Shown here piece by piece: positions 51,405 through 62,100 of a DNA stretch of 64,000 nt (positions are counted from its first letter, which is position 1; each line of letters begins with the position of its first letter). A model generated the notes under the pieces. That model searched no databases. It worked only from the letters and a program-made list of their open reading frames with translations, and was not told the DNA's origin. Source of the DNA: UBA4636 sp963650915 (GTDB lineage Bacteria > Bacillota > Clostridia > Christensenellales > Borkfalkiaceae); contig CAVJMJ010000008.1 of the NCBI GenBank assembly GCA_963650915.1, positions 1 through 64,000 of the forward strand, read 5' to 3'. The position numbers and the translations under genes were made by a program.

Positions 51405-52727
51405 TTAATCCTCCTTTTCACCGTATAAGTGGCAAGCAACGAAGTGCGTAGGGCTTACTTGATGCATGCAAGGATATTCACCCGAACATTTATCTATACA
51501 CGAACGGCATCTTTCCTTAAAATAGCAATAATCGGGCATATTTATTGGGTTGGGTACGTTGCCCGGGATGTTGTACAAAGTATCGTTTGACGAATTCATC
51601 GTCGGCTTGGATTTTTGCAAACCTTTGGTGTAAGGATGTAAAGGATTGCGGAAAATTTCAAGCGCGGTGCCCTGCTCGATTATTCTGCCAGCGTACATTA
51701 CGACGACGTAATCCGCCATTTCGGCTATAACGCCTAAATCGTGGGTTATAAGAAGTATCGAACCGTTGATTTTCTTCTTTAAGTCGTTGAAAAGATCGAG
51801 AATTTGGGCTTGAATGGTAACGTCCAAAGCGGTAGTAGGTTCGTCCGCAATAATCAATCTCGGTTCGCAAGCAAGTGCCATTGCTATCATGACGCGTTGA
51901 CGCATACCACCCGACAATTCGTGCGGGAAGGACGCATAAACTCTTTCCGGCATAGCGATGCCGACCATATCGAGCATCTTTATCGAACGCTCTTTAGCCG
52001 ATTGCTTGGTTGCCCCGGGAATGTGTAACAAAGTTACCTCGTCAAGTTGGTTACCGATTGTGAAAACGGGGTTCAAACTCGTCATAGGTTCTTGGAAAAC
52101 CATGGATATTTGTCTGCCTCTTAAACGATACATTTCTTTAATCGGCATTTTTGCGATATCGTAAACGGCTTCAACTTTTTCGTATTCCTTAACTATCGGT
52201 TTTTTAATTTCTTTACCGTTAGGAGCCGTCATCGTTTCGTAAACGATTTCGCCTTTTTCGTCAGTTTCGTATGTAGGAACTGGCTTGCCGTCGGCACCGA
52301 GCTTATAATCGTAGGCTCTAAATCTTATCGAGCCGTCGACTATCTGACCGGAAGGACCTTGTAAAAGGCGCATAACGGACATTGCGGTAACAGACTTTCC
52401 GCAACCCGATTCGCCTACCACGCCGACCGTCGAATTGACGGGGATGCTAAACGTTACGCCGTTTACCGCTTTGACTACACCTTGGTCGGTGAAAAAGTAA
52501 CTGTGCAGATTTTCGACTTCCAAAATGTTGTCGGGGTGTTTCATTTCCGTCATGAATTCCGATTCGGGAACTGAACGACGTTTTGCCCTTTCGAGCCGAC
52601 GCATTTCTTTTGCGTTGGCTTTTGCTATAACGCGGACTTCCTTACCGGTAAGGTAATGTTTTTTAACTTCCTCGTTTCTGCCGTTCGGGTCTTTTTTAAG
52701 TTTATTCATTATATCTTTAAAGCCCAT
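51405..52727 (-). CDS. oppD: Oligopeptide ABC transporter ATPase OppD
   Basis: A 440-residue ATPase, longer than usual for OppD (about 330-350). A charged N-terminal extension of about 65 residues precedes Walker A GESGCGKS (105-112). An insertion of about 50 residues (roughly 137-190) separates Walker A from the Q-loop FQEPMTSLNP, where normal OppD has only a short loop. The signature LSGGMRQRV, Walker B IIADEPTTALD and the C-terminal Cys cluster (CYFKERCRSCIDKC) are intact. GGAGAT precedes the ATG. Confidence 0.94.
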   Translation of the reverse strand: MGFKDIMNKLKKDPNGRNEEVKKHYLTGKEVRVIAKANAKEMRRLERAKRRSVPESEFMTEMKHPDNILEVENLHSYFFTDQGVVKAVNGVTFSIPVNSTVGVVGESGCGKSVTAMSVMRLLQGPSGQIVDGSIRFRAYDYKLGADGKPVPTYETDEKGEIVYETMTAPNGKEIKKPIVKEYEKVEAVYDIAKMPIKEMYRLRGRQISMVFQEPMTSLNPVFTIGNQLDEVTLLHIPGATKQSAKERSIKMLDMVGIAMPERVYASFPHELSGGMRQRVMIAMALACEPRLIIADEPTTALDVTIQAQILDLFNDLKKKINGSILLITHDLGVIAEMADYVVVMYAGRIIEQGTALEIFRNPLHPYTKGLQKSKPTMNSSNDTLYNIPGNVPNPINMPDYCYFKERCRSCIDKCSGEYPCMHQVSPTHFVACHLYGEKED

Positions 52728-52732
52728 AGCGG

Positions 52733-53800
52733 TTATCTCCTTTGTTTGGGATCGAGGGCGTCACGCAAGCCGTCGCCGATAAAGTTAAAGCCTAAAACGG
52801 CAATAATGATGCAGATTCCCGGAGGACCCCAAACGTTGAAATAATTCTTTAAAACGTTTTGGTCTTCGGAAATTATTGTTACCATGTTACCCCAAGACGC
52901 TTTCGGCGCGGGAACGCCGAGGTTAAGATAGGATAGCGTCGATTCGTACAAAATCATACTACCTAACGACAAGGTCATGGAAACTAAAATTTGAGGTAAA
53001 ATGTTTGGTATTAAGTGTTTGAAAATCTTTCTCGGGGTGGAAAAGCCCATTGCTTCCGCCGCCACCATGTATTCTTGTTCCCTTAAAAAGAGAATTTGAC
53101 CGCGGACGAGTCTTGCCATACCCGGCCAGGAAAAGAGTGACAACACGCCCATTAAAAGATATATGTAATATACTTGACTTACGCCGTTTGCGTCTAACAC
53201 CGTACCGATGATAAGCATCAGCGGAAGAGTCGGCAAACACATCAAAATATCGCATATTCTCATTATGATATTATCTACGATACCGCCGTAAAAGCCGGAT
53301 ATACCGCCCATTATGATACCGAGCGCAGAGGTTAAAAATACCGCTAAAAAGCTGATGACGAGCGAACGTCTTCCGCCGTACATAAGCCTGACGAATACGT
53401 CTAAACCCGTTTTATCGGTACCGAGAAGGTGCTTTGACGAAGGTTTTTCCAATGAATTTATGGGCTTACCCGTGATAATCATCTGATAGAAGGTATTGCC
53501 GTTTTCATCGGTTATTTCGTATTCTTCGTAAGCGTTTGCGCCCGTTCTGTCGGGAACGTCTTCCGACCATTTGTTATAAACGACGGGACCTAACCAACAA
53601 AATACGAACAAAGTAATAAGCATAACCAAGCCTGCGATCGACAACTTGGAGCGAAAGAACCTACGCATAACCATTCTGCCGGGCGACATAAGCTTGATGT
53701 TTTTATCGAGAGGCTTATCGGTGTCCGTGGACATGTCTTCCGCTAAAATTTCGGGAAGATCTTTTTCCAAAACGTCTTCTTGTAAAATCTTGTCTTCCAT
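52733..53800 (-). CDS. oppC: Oligopeptide ABC transporter permease OppC
   Basis: A 355-residue permease with six spans: one near residues 55-75, then a long outer loop (about 76-150, longer than usual), and five further spans. The LLGTDKTGLDVFVRLMYGGRRS segment before span 2 and the EAA-type loop (AAEAMGFSTPRKIFKHLIPNI) are typical of the OppC/DppC family. It follows oppB by 9 nt. Confidence 0.94.
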   Translation of the reverse strand: MEDKILQEDVLEKDLPEILAEDMSTDTDKPLDKNIKLMSPGRMVMRRFFRSKLSIAGLVMLITLFVFCWLGPVVYNKWSEDVPDRTGANAYEEYEITDENGNTFYQMIITGKPINSLEKPSSKHLLGTDKTGLDVFVRLMYGGRRSLVISFLAVFLTSALGIIMGGISGFYGGIVDNIIMRICDILMCLPTLPLMLIIGTVLDANGVSQVYYIYLLMGVLSLFSWPGMARLVRGQILFLREQEYMVAAEAMGFSTPRKIFKHLIPNILPQILVSMTLSLGSMILYESTLSYLNLGVPAPKASWGNMVTIISEDQNVLKNYFNVWGPPGICIIIAVLGFNFIGDGLRDALDPKQRR

Positions 53801-53809
53801 ATAACACCT

Positions 53810-54796
53810 TTAAGCAAGTTTAACGCGCGGATCGACTACCGCGTACATAAGATCGGATAACAAAACGCCCAAAACGCTTAAAGCGGCAAGGAACATATTG
53901 TAAGTCATAATTACGGGAATATCCCCTTGGGTCATCGCGTTTAATGCGTAACTTCCGATACCGGTAAGGTCGAAAACCTGTTCGGTTATCATTGCGCCCG
54001 AGAAAAGTGACGGGATAAGCCCCGCTAAACCCGTAACCAAAGGAATCATAGTGTTTCTGAAAGCGTGTTTATAAATAACCTTGGATTCCTTTAAGCCCTT
54101 CGCCCTTGCGGTACGTATGTAATCGGCGTTTAAGACTTCGAGCATATTAGTCCTCGTCATTCTCATACGCGAACCTATGCTTAAAATTACTACCGTAAGT
54201 ATAGGCAAGAACATATGTCTTAAATAGTCTATAACGGCAGCCCCGCCGGTCAAGGTTTCGCCCGCTTCCTTCATACCGGATACGGGGAACCAACCGAGTT
54301 TGATGGCAAAAATGTTTTTAAGCATCTGTCCGAAGAAGAATGACGGAAGAGATATACCTATCAAAACGAGTACGGTTACCAAATAATCACGGAAGGAATA
54401 TTGATGAGTTGCCGCCGTTACGCCTAAAGGAATGGCGATCAAAAACTCGAAAATCGTCGCGATTGCGGCAACGAAGAAGGAGGTTCCTATTCTGTCGGCG
54501 GAAAAAATATCCGACAAAACGGGACGATGGCTTATAAAACTCGTACCGAAGTCCAAACGGAAGATATTGCCGAGCCAGGTAAAATAGCCCTCTAATATCG
54601 TTCCGTCTAAACCGTATGACTTCTTCATTGCTTCAATAAACTTATCGTCTACCGTTAAGCCACCCGCAACGAGGTTCGTGATTTTTTGTTCAACGTAGTC
54701 CGTCGGCATGCAACGAAGCAACGTATAAAGAATGAGGGAAACCCCTAATAATATTAAGATTGAAATCCCTATTCTTTTCAAAATGTATTTAAACAT
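53810..54796 (-). CDS. oppB: Oligopeptide ABC transporter permease OppB
   Basis: A 328-residue permease. Start set at 54796 (MFKYILKRIGISILILLG) with AAGGA upstream; the extra seven residues of the longer frame contain that ribosome site. Family features include LYTLLRCMPTDYV after span 1, and the EAA loop YIRTARAKGLKESKVIYKHAFRN near residues 225-245. Partner of OppC in the peptide channel. Confidence 0.94.
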   Translation of the reverse strand: MFKYILKRIGISILILLGVSLILYTLLRCMPTDYVEQKITNLVAGGLTVDDKFIEAMKKSYGLDGTILEGYFTWLGNIFRLDFGTSFISHRPVLSDIFSADRIGTSFFVAAIATIFEFLIAIPLGVTAATHQYSFRDYLVTVLVLIGISLPSFFFGQMLKNIFAIKLGWFPVSGMKEAGETLTGGAAVIDYLRHMFLPILTVVILSIGSRMRMTRTNMLEVLNADYIRTARAKGLKESKVIYKHAFRNTMIPLVTGLAGLIPSLFSGAMITEQVFDLTGIGSYALNAMTQGDIPVIMTYNMFLAALSVLGVLLSDLMYAVVDPRVKLA

Positions 54797-54844
54797 ATTT
54801 TTCCTTAAATACCGCAAAAAGCGATAGTTTTTTTATTAGGTAAA

Positions 54845-57514
54845 TTATTTGATTAATTCGAGTTCCCAAACTTTTTCTAAGGGAGAAGTATAAGGGTTAA
54901 CATTGGTTTGGAATCCTCTAACCGTTTTGGAATTGTAAGCGTACAAATTCTGTCTTTGGTATACGGGGAGTTCTACCGCTAAATCGAGAACGTAACCCAT
55001 GGCTTTCTCGTATAACTCGATACGATCTTCTTCAACGTCGGTTTCACGCGCTTGTTCGATAACCGTGCTGAGTTCGTCGATAATTGCGTATTCTTCGCTA
55101 CGTGTACTACGGTTTTTGATGATTTCGGGATATCCCCAAGCTTTTACAGAAGTTGCGGTGGAATCTTTATGGTAAACCTGATACATATCGGGGTCGATTG
55201 TGGAACCCCAAGCGGCAGCCCATACAGTCAAAGAACCGTTGGTGAGTTTCAAAAGTGCTTGAGAGTCGGGTTTAACTTCGATTTGCCAACCGCAAGTGTT
55301 TAATAACTCGGCAGCCTTTAAAAATACCTGATATACGGGGTGTTCGGTAACGGACGAACCTGCAATGGTAAATGTAATTTTTAACTGTGAATCGCCTTTG
55401 GATACGCCTGCTTTCGTCATATAGTCTTCAATTTTTTTAATGACTTTTGCTTCGTCGGCATCGAAACGAGTGTAATCGTGAAGAGTTCCCGTTTCTTTTT
55501 GTTTACCTTCGTCTTTGTTTTCCCAAGGATAAGCCCAACTTTCCAAACTCATGGGCCAGTTAATGGTTTTAGCCGTACCGGTTTTGTAGTAGTTAAGGGC
55601 AAGGCTTACGTCCATTGCCGACATAATTGCCTTTCTTAAGTTAAGATTTTCCACTTTACCGGCGTTGATACCGATGTAGCCGTAACCGAGTTGCCAAGAG
55701 GAAAGAGTTTCAAATCCGTCTTTCTTCATGCCTTCGAGTATATTGGCGTTGTCTGCCGTAAACTGAGGAGTAATAAAGTCAACTTCACCCTTAGCGAGTT
55801 TATCTATAGCGTTTACGGATCTTACGACCTGGAAACGAAGTTTTTCGGTTTTTACCTCAAAGGCGTCGCCGAAAGAACTTTGAAAGTAGTTATTGCGTTT
55901 GAAGTAAACGATGTTACTGCTTACGAAGTCGGATCCTTTTGGATTATCTTCGTTTTGAGCGTTGGTGGCGGCGTAAGGACCTGCACCGACGGGGACTTCG
56001 GTTTGATTTCCGCCCTGAATTACTTCGGATTGGAAGGTTGCGTTCGACCATTTGACACCGAACTTGTTTTCCCAAATGTTAACTTCTTGATCGCTATAAT
56101 AATGAGCGGGTGCTACGGTAAAGCCGAAGTTGTATATAGCCTTGGGGTCGACGCCGTTTATGGTGATTTCCAAAACGTCGTAGGTGTTGTTTTTGGTGGT
56201 TCCGTCGTCGTTGTGGTTTTCTTTACCGTGTGCTACGTTATAGGTGGTTCCGTTAATTACTACTTTTTCGGTATCGGTGTTGTGACCTAACGATTTAATA
56301 CCGGAAATGTTAGGAACCTCTAACGTGTCGGAATCGCCGTTGTCGCCGTGAAGAAGAAGTTCTTTGGCTTTTGCGGCAAATGCGGTACTTACCGTGCCTG
56401 CCGTTCCGCTATAAGACAAAATGCCTTCGAAATTGGTTTCTACGTTATATTTGTAAATCTTGTTAATTGCTCTATCTTTATCGAGGGCTTTATAAGATTC
56501 GGTATCACTGAAACCTGTGATTTTTTCTTTATTGTCTCTGCCTTGAACTTTCTCATAGGTAGGAGTAATATCACCTTCGTAATAGAGGAATTTAAAGACT
56601 TCGTTATTAAACAAATCGGTCCAATCGGAATAAGGTTTTGCCTTTAAATCAAAAGAATCCTGAGCGGCTTTATAATCGTTTTCGAGTTCTTCTTTATAAG
56701 TCGTTAAAATATATTCGTAATCTTTTAAAATTTGCGCTTTAAAGTCGAATGTGGACCATTCGCTTTCGGCAGCAACAGCAAGCTTATAACCGTCGTCTAT
56801 CGTGGAAACGTCAAGATTGGAAATTGCTTCCTTCATATCGGCTTCGGAGACTTCGTAATTACCGTCGGATAAATCTTCGTTCCCGGGCAAATTTTGACTG
56901 GTTTCCTGATATAAGGAGACGAGGTACATTATTCTGTTGTCTGCGTAAACGGTGGCGTTTTCGGAAATTTCGGATTCAGAGCCGTCATCGTCGTCTTTTA
57001 TGGTTGAGTTCTGGCTTCTGTACGCCTTTAAACCCTTGATGTCGATGGAATACATGGTTGACGAACCGGTGTATACGGGATCGAGGTTTTCGTACATGCT
57101 GAAGAGTACGTCGTTCATGGTAAGAGGCTTGCCGTCGGAAAATTTAATGCCGTTTTTCAAAACGAAAGTATAAACCGTTTCGGCAACTTCACCACTCGTG
57201 ATTATATTACCGTCTTTATCCTTCTTTTCGACTTTGTAGGCTTTAACGACGGTGGGATAATTGTCGCCCGCTACCGTTTTACCTTCGTTATCGGTCGATA
57301 ACATACCGACTTGAGTCATGCCGATTACGTCTTGGTCGGCACCGGAAGTAGCGTAAAACGGGTTAAAGTTATTGCTTAATTCTTCGGACATTATAACGAT
57401 GGCGTCTTTAGAACTTTTGTTTTTACCGCACATCGTAACCGATAAAACTATGGTTGCGATCAAAACGACTGCAACGACGCTCGCTATAATTGCAATAAGT
57501 TTTTTCTTGTTCAT
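54845..57514 (-). CDS. oppA: Large oligopeptide-binding protein (SBP_bac_5 family)
   Basis: An 889-residue extracytoplasmic peptide-binding protein, much longer than ordinary OppA (about 550-600). An N-terminal hydrophobic segment (residues 6-32) ends in SVTMC, an atypical lipobox, so it may be lipid-anchored or held by an uncleaved signal anchor. The family start IKFSDGKPLTMNDVLFSMYENLDP is clear. An insertion of roughly 250 residues, rich in acidic and Tyr residues, follows before the conserved VPVGAGPYAATN and WQLGYGYIGINAGKVENLNLRKAIMSAMDV segments. Start at 57514 with AGGAGA, one nucleotide after the upstream stop codon. Confidence 0.9.
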   Translation of the reverse strand: MNKKKLIAIIASVVAVVLIATIVLSVTMCGKNKSSKDAIVIMSEELSNNFNPFYATSGADQDVIGMTQVGMLSTDNEGKTVAGDNYPTVVKAYKVEKKDKDGNIITSGEVAETVYTFVLKNGIKFSDGKPLTMNDVLFSMYENLDPVYTGSSTMYSIDIKGLKAYRSQNSTIKDDDDGSESEISENATVYADNRIMYLVSLYQETSQNLPGNEDLSDGNYEVSEADMKEAISNLDVSTIDDGYKLAVAAESEWSTFDFKAQILKDYEYILTTYKEELENDYKAAQDSFDLKAKPYSDWTDLFNNEVFKFLYYEGDITPTYEKVQGRDNKEKITGFSDTESYKALDKDRAINKIYKYNVETNFEGILSYSGTAGTVSTAFAAKAKELLLHGDNGDSDTLEVPNISGIKSLGHNTDTEKVVINGTTYNVAHGKENHNDDGTTKNNTYDVLEITINGVDPKAIYNFGFTVAPAHYYSDQEVNIWENKFGVKWSNATFQSEVIQGGNQTEVPVGAGPYAATNAQNEDNPKGSDFVSSNIVYFKRNNYFQSSFGDAFEVKTEKLRFQVVRSVNAIDKLAKGEVDFITPQFTADNANILEGMKKDGFETLSSWQLGYGYIGINAGKVENLNLRKAIMSAMDVSLALNYYKTGTAKTINWPMSLESWAYPWENKDEGKQKETGTLHDYTRFDADEAKVIKKIEDYMTKAGVSKGDSQLKITFTIAGSSVTEHPVYQVFLKAAELLNTCGWQIEVKPDSQALLKLTNGSLTVWAAAWGSTIDPDMYQVYHKDSTATSVKAWGYPEIIKNRSTRSEEYAIIDELSTVIEQARETDVEEDRIELYEKAMGYVLDLAVELPVYQRQNLYAYNSKTVRGFQTNVNPYTSPLEKVWELELIK

Positions 57515-57515
57515 A

Positions 57516-59072
57516 TTATTCTCCTGATTTAGTAGATATTTCGTATTCCGACCGGTCAAGAACCGAATCGGTCGTCGTTCCTAATCTCGTGTAAGTTATC
57601 CTTCCCGTTGCATCGATTTTACAAGTTTCAGGATTAACTTTATAACGGAATTTTTCGCCGTGGGATTTGCCGTAAACGATAAGTTTGATATCGGATTGTT
57701 CGCAAGTAATACCGCTGACGCTTCCGCCCGCTAAAAGATATAATTCGGGGTTGTTTTCTCTGTCAACCTTCATATTAAGGTCGATAAACCCGAGTTTTAA
57801 AGTCATTTCACCCTTAACGGTTACATTTGATACCGAAGCGTTTTCGGAAATCAAACCCGCAAATAAACCGAAGTTGCCTTCTTGGGTGTTTGCGGTGGAA
57901 ACGTAATCGTAGGTAACGTTTTCTATGGTAAAGTCTTTGACTTCGGCACCTTCAAAGATATTTCCGAACAAACCGCCCATTTTCGAACTTGTCGATTTGT
58001 ATTGCGCTTTTATGTTTTTAAGGGTATGATTTTGACCGTAGAATTTTCCGCTAAAACCGTTATATTGGAACATTGTCGGCCATAGCGTTTCGGAAAAATC
58101 AAGGTCGGCTTCGATATAATAAATGCCGTTTGAATCTGCGTTATTGAAAAGTTCTGATGCCTTTTCGATACGATATATATTGCCTTCGTCGAATTTGACG
58201 TAAACGTTTTGAACTCTGTCTTGCGAAACGCCGTCGGAATAATTCAACGTTCCCGAGTGTTTTAAACTGCCCTCGACCTTTTGGGTACAGGCTTCGTCGG
58301 TATAACAGGAATTAAAGGTATAACCATCTAAATCGGGGAAGGTGTAGCTATCGGTTATTTTATAATTCATTGCACCGTCTTTATACGAAGGGGTATAAAG
58401 GGTGTTTTTGTCTGAGATTTCTTGATTGTTTTTATCGTACGCCGCACTATAGTCGAAAGTGGTTTCTGCATACTTAGTCCATTCGGTACCGTCTTTTTGA
58501 TAATAATAATCGAATTGATAGTAAGGAACCCAACCGGCGTAGAGAGTTTTTTCAATCTTTTCGCCCGACTTTGCTTTGACGGTGTCGGTTTCAAAATTCC
58601 ACAGCCCCGAATAAGAGGTGCATGCGGGGTACCCTATAACGTCGTCTTGTGTGTCGGTTCTGTAATAAACGCCGTCGATTTCTTCCAAAACGTTACCGTT
58701 CCAGTCGACGACGTTGCCGTTTTCGTCTTTTTTCAAAGTTCGCTCTTCATACCAACCCGCAAGGAAATAACCCGAACGAGAAATGGTAATATTCGAACCT
58801 CCGCTTATGTGACGTTTGTTTGACGTCGGATTCATAAGTTTTATACTCACGGTGCCGTCTGACGATTTTTCGTAATTGTCGGGATTGAACATATCGGATA
58901 AAGATACGTTTTGACTGCCTATTACGTTACCGCCGTTGGGATCGTATTTTACGACTACGGTATATCCTTGATTTACCAAGTCGTCATACTTGTTAGTGTC
59001 GGAACAACCGACTATCGCTACCGACAATAGCATCGTAAATATTAAAATTGCAATGACTTTAAAGTTTTTCAT
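57516..59072 (-). CDS. Lipoprotein with InlB-type and GLUG-like repeats
   Basis: A 518-residue surface lipoprotein with signal peptide and lipobox VGC at Cys23. Two InlB/Listeria-Bacteroides-type beta modules are recognised by YDPNGG and SGYFLAGWYEE, then by GYTFNSCYTDEACTQKV. A region near residues 310-430 (FSGKFYGQNHTLKNI, GGLFGNIFEGAEVKDFTIENV) resembles GLUG-type repeats of adhesins. No catalytic motif seen. Its stop is one base from the oppA start, so it is the first gene of the opp transcript after the terminator at 59108; a role in capturing peptides or proteins is inferred. Confidence 0.8.
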   Translation of the reverse strand: MKNFKVIAILIFTMLLSVAIVGCSDTNKYDDLVNQGYTVVVKYDPNGGNVIGSQNVSLSDMFNPDNYEKSSDGTVSIKLMNPTSNKRHISGGSNITISRSGYFLAGWYEERTLKKDENGNVVDWNGNVLEEIDGVYYRTDTQDDVIGYPACTSYSGLWNFETDTVKAKSGEKIEKTLYAGWVPYYQFDYYYQKDGTEWTKYAETTFDYSAAYDKNNQEISDKNTLYTPSYKDGAMNYKITDSYTFPDLDGYTFNSCYTDEACTQKVEGSLKHSGTLNYSDGVSQDRVQNVYVKFDEGNIYRIEKASELFNNADSNGIYYIEADLDFSETLWPTMFQYNGFSGKFYGQNHTLKNIKAQYKSTSSKMGGLFGNIFEGAEVKDFTIENVTYDYVSTANTQEGNFGLFAGLISENASVSNVTVKGEMTLKLGFIDLNMKVDRENNPELYLLAGGSVSGITCEQSDIKLIVYGKSHGEKFRYKVNPETCKIDATGRITYTRLGTTTDSVLDRSEYEISTKSGE

Positions 59073-59107
59073 CGTTATTTCCTTAAATTGAGAATTTAAG
59101 CCGTTTT

Positions 59108-59157
59108 AAAACTCGTTTTTCGTCCGTCTTAGCGAAAAAGACGGACGAAGGAGTTTT
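59108..59157 (-). terminator. Terminator between the giant surface protein and the lipoprotein gene
   Basis: Stem CGTCCGTCTT / AAGACGGACG (59121-59130 with 59138-59147), extended by AAAACTC/GAGTTTT after small internal loops. It lies just after the stop codon at 59171. Confidence 0.85.
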
Positions 59158-59170
59158 TATTTGTCAACGC

Positions 59171-62100
59171 TTAGGCGTTGTTACCTTTGTTGCGTTTTTT
59201 TTGTTTTATCGCCAATATGACGAGAACTACCGCACAACCTACTACGATACCGCAAGCCGTCATTATTGCCACGAAGTACGGAGTTTGTACGAAGGGAGTG
59301 GTATCGTCGTCGACGATAACTGTATCGGGTTTTTTGTTTTGGTTTTTAAGGTAATCGATCATGGATTCCGCGCCGGTTAAAGTGTCGACGAGGGTGCTGT
59401 CGATTAACGATTGTTGTTCGGTGGTAAGTCCGTCATAGGCTTCGCGAGCGGCTTTGACCGTTTCTTCTGCATCCAAAGTAACGCTTGTAGGAATCTTTTT
59501 GATAAGTTCGATTGCGGCGTTGGTCTTTTCGGTTTTTGCAGGCTTACCGAGAGCGGTTTCGCTGAAATATTTGCCGAAAATGAAAGAATCGTAATTATTG
59601 CCGTTAGAAGGTCTTATCATTATCATCGAACGAGTTACGTGACCTACGTAGTCGGAGAAGTTTGCACCGAAGTAGAAGTTATCGTATCTCGAAGTAACGT
59701 TCCACATATAGTAGCCGACTATTCCGACACCTTCCATGGTACCGAGCGAGCCCGATATGGGTAAGTTGGTATAGGTCAAAACGGATTCGTCGTATTCCTC
59801 TTCCAAAATAGGTGCGTCAAGCGAGAGGAAGGTTACCGAAGAAAGGTTTTCCGCCTTGTAGAAGGCTTTGTGACCTATCGCTTTCAACGTCGTGGGAAGA
59901 ACCACACCCGAAAGTTTGGAGCCCATAAACGCCGTAGCGGATATTCTCGAAGTTCCTTCTACGACGGTGTAAGTTTTTGCCTCGCTTTCCTGCGGATAGG
60001 ATACGAGTTCTTTCATACCGTTGGGAAGAATTCTGTACAAAACGCCGTCTATAACGTAAACGCTATTCGATACGGTGAAGTTGTCGTTGAGTTCCCTTCC
60101 TATTACCTTTCCGCCGAATACGACGTCTTCGTATCTGCCGAAAGTTTTAATCTTACAACCGCCGAAGGGGTTTTCGCCGAGTTCTTTTACGTTGTCGCCG
60201 AGAGTTACTTCGGTTACCTCGGAGTTTGCAAAAGCGTAGTCGCCTATCGTTTCTGCTTTTTCGAGATTTAACGTCGTAAGTTTTGTGCTGTTGAAAGCGT
60301 TTGCGCCTATATAGGTTGCGCCGTTCAAATTGTCGACGGTTTCGAGATAGTAGCAATACGCAAATGACGAATCGGACAAGTATGAGGTTTCGGCAAGAGT
60401 TACCTTTTTAAGTGCCGTTCTTGCAAACGCGCCTTCACCTACCGTTTCTACGTGGGATAAATCAACACCTGCGATACCCGTTTTTAAGAATGCGTAGTCG
60501 CCGATTTCGGTTACCGTTTCTGGAAGTTTTATCGTCGTTAACGCCGTGCAATAGGCAAATGCATACTCGGATACGTTGGTTGCGTTTTCGTTAAGGGTTA
60601 AGTTTTCGAGTTTGTCGTTGAAAGCAAATGCAGCTTCGCCTACCGACTCGACGTTTGATAAGTCTGCGGTGGTTATTCTCGGAGCGTAACTTGCGTACAA
60701 ATAACCTGTAAGTTTGACTTCGCCGTCAACGTACTGTCTTTCGTAAGCATAACGCCAAGTACCTTTGTATAGCCAGTAGTCGTACATTCTCGAACCGGAG
60801 AATGCGTAATCGCCTATCGATTTAACTTTAGAGAAGTCGACTTTTTGAAGGGCACTGTCGTTATAAAAGGCTCTTGCACCGATTTCTGCGTTACTTCCGA
60901 GGGTTAAGTTTTTAAGGTTGACGTTGCCTGCAAATGAAGCGGCACCGATGGTTACGTCGTCACCGACGGTAACGGACGTTAAAACGGAAACCGAACTTGC
61001 GGACGGATTGTAACGGTAGTAATCGTAAGTTTCGATAACGTTACCGTTTTCGTCTTTTACTTCGTACTTGTAAGAGGTGTAATAGCTAAAACTGTTCGTG
61101 TTTTCGTAAGTGTAATCGTACATCGGGCAGTAGAACGCGCCTTCTCCCAAGGAAACGCCGTTACCTACGGTAACTTTTTCGAGTTTGGGCATAAGAGCAA
61201 AGGCATAATTGTCTACCACGCAGTTATCGGGAATTGTCAATTCCTTAATGTAGGTGTAGTAGAAAGCGTATTTACCTATCGTTTTAACGTTAGTTAAGTT
61301 GGGTGCAACGGTAAGATTAACATCGCCCATGAAAGCGTAATCGCCTATTGCGGTTGCGGAATTTAATGACAATTCTCTTAAATTGGTGCATCCGGCGAAA
61401 GCGTAGTTTGCAACAGTCTTAACGTTGTTTGCGATAACTTTGAATACTTTGACGTTACCCGAGAAAGCACCTACGGCTATAGAAGTCGCATCGGTTTCGA
61501 TAACCCTATCCACACCGTTGTAGTTGGGGGCTACCAAAACGAGTTCGGTACCGTCGCTCGTAGTTTTTTCTATTACGGAACCGTCGTTCGTAAGTTTTAG
61601 CGTTTGATTTTGACTGTCGAGGTCGAATTTTTCGACTGCGGTACCGGTAAATGCGTACTGACCGATAATCGCTACGTCCTTACCGAGGGTTACGTTCTTT
61701 AACGCTTTGCTATTATAGAAAGCGTAAGAAGACAAAACAACCGAGTTGATGTCGATAGATTCAAGCTTATCGCATTCGGCAAAAGCGTAAGAACCGATTT
61801 TGATTTTTGAAGCGTTGAACTGAACGCTCGTTAAATTGTCGTTGTTGTAGAATGCGCCGATACCGAGCGACTGAGAAGTTTCGGGAAGCTCGATATAGTT
61901 AAGTTTACAATTTTCAAAGGTGTAGTTACCGATTGCTACAACGCTGTCGAGATTGATTTCGGAAAGCGCACAGTTGTAGAACGCCTTTTGGTTGATAAAC
62001 TTAATGTTGTTGGCGTTATCGGGCTTGGTCGAGGTTATCTTTTTCAAGCTCGTACAGTTATAGAAAGCACCGAGCCCTATCTTGGTAAGCGTCGAAGGAA

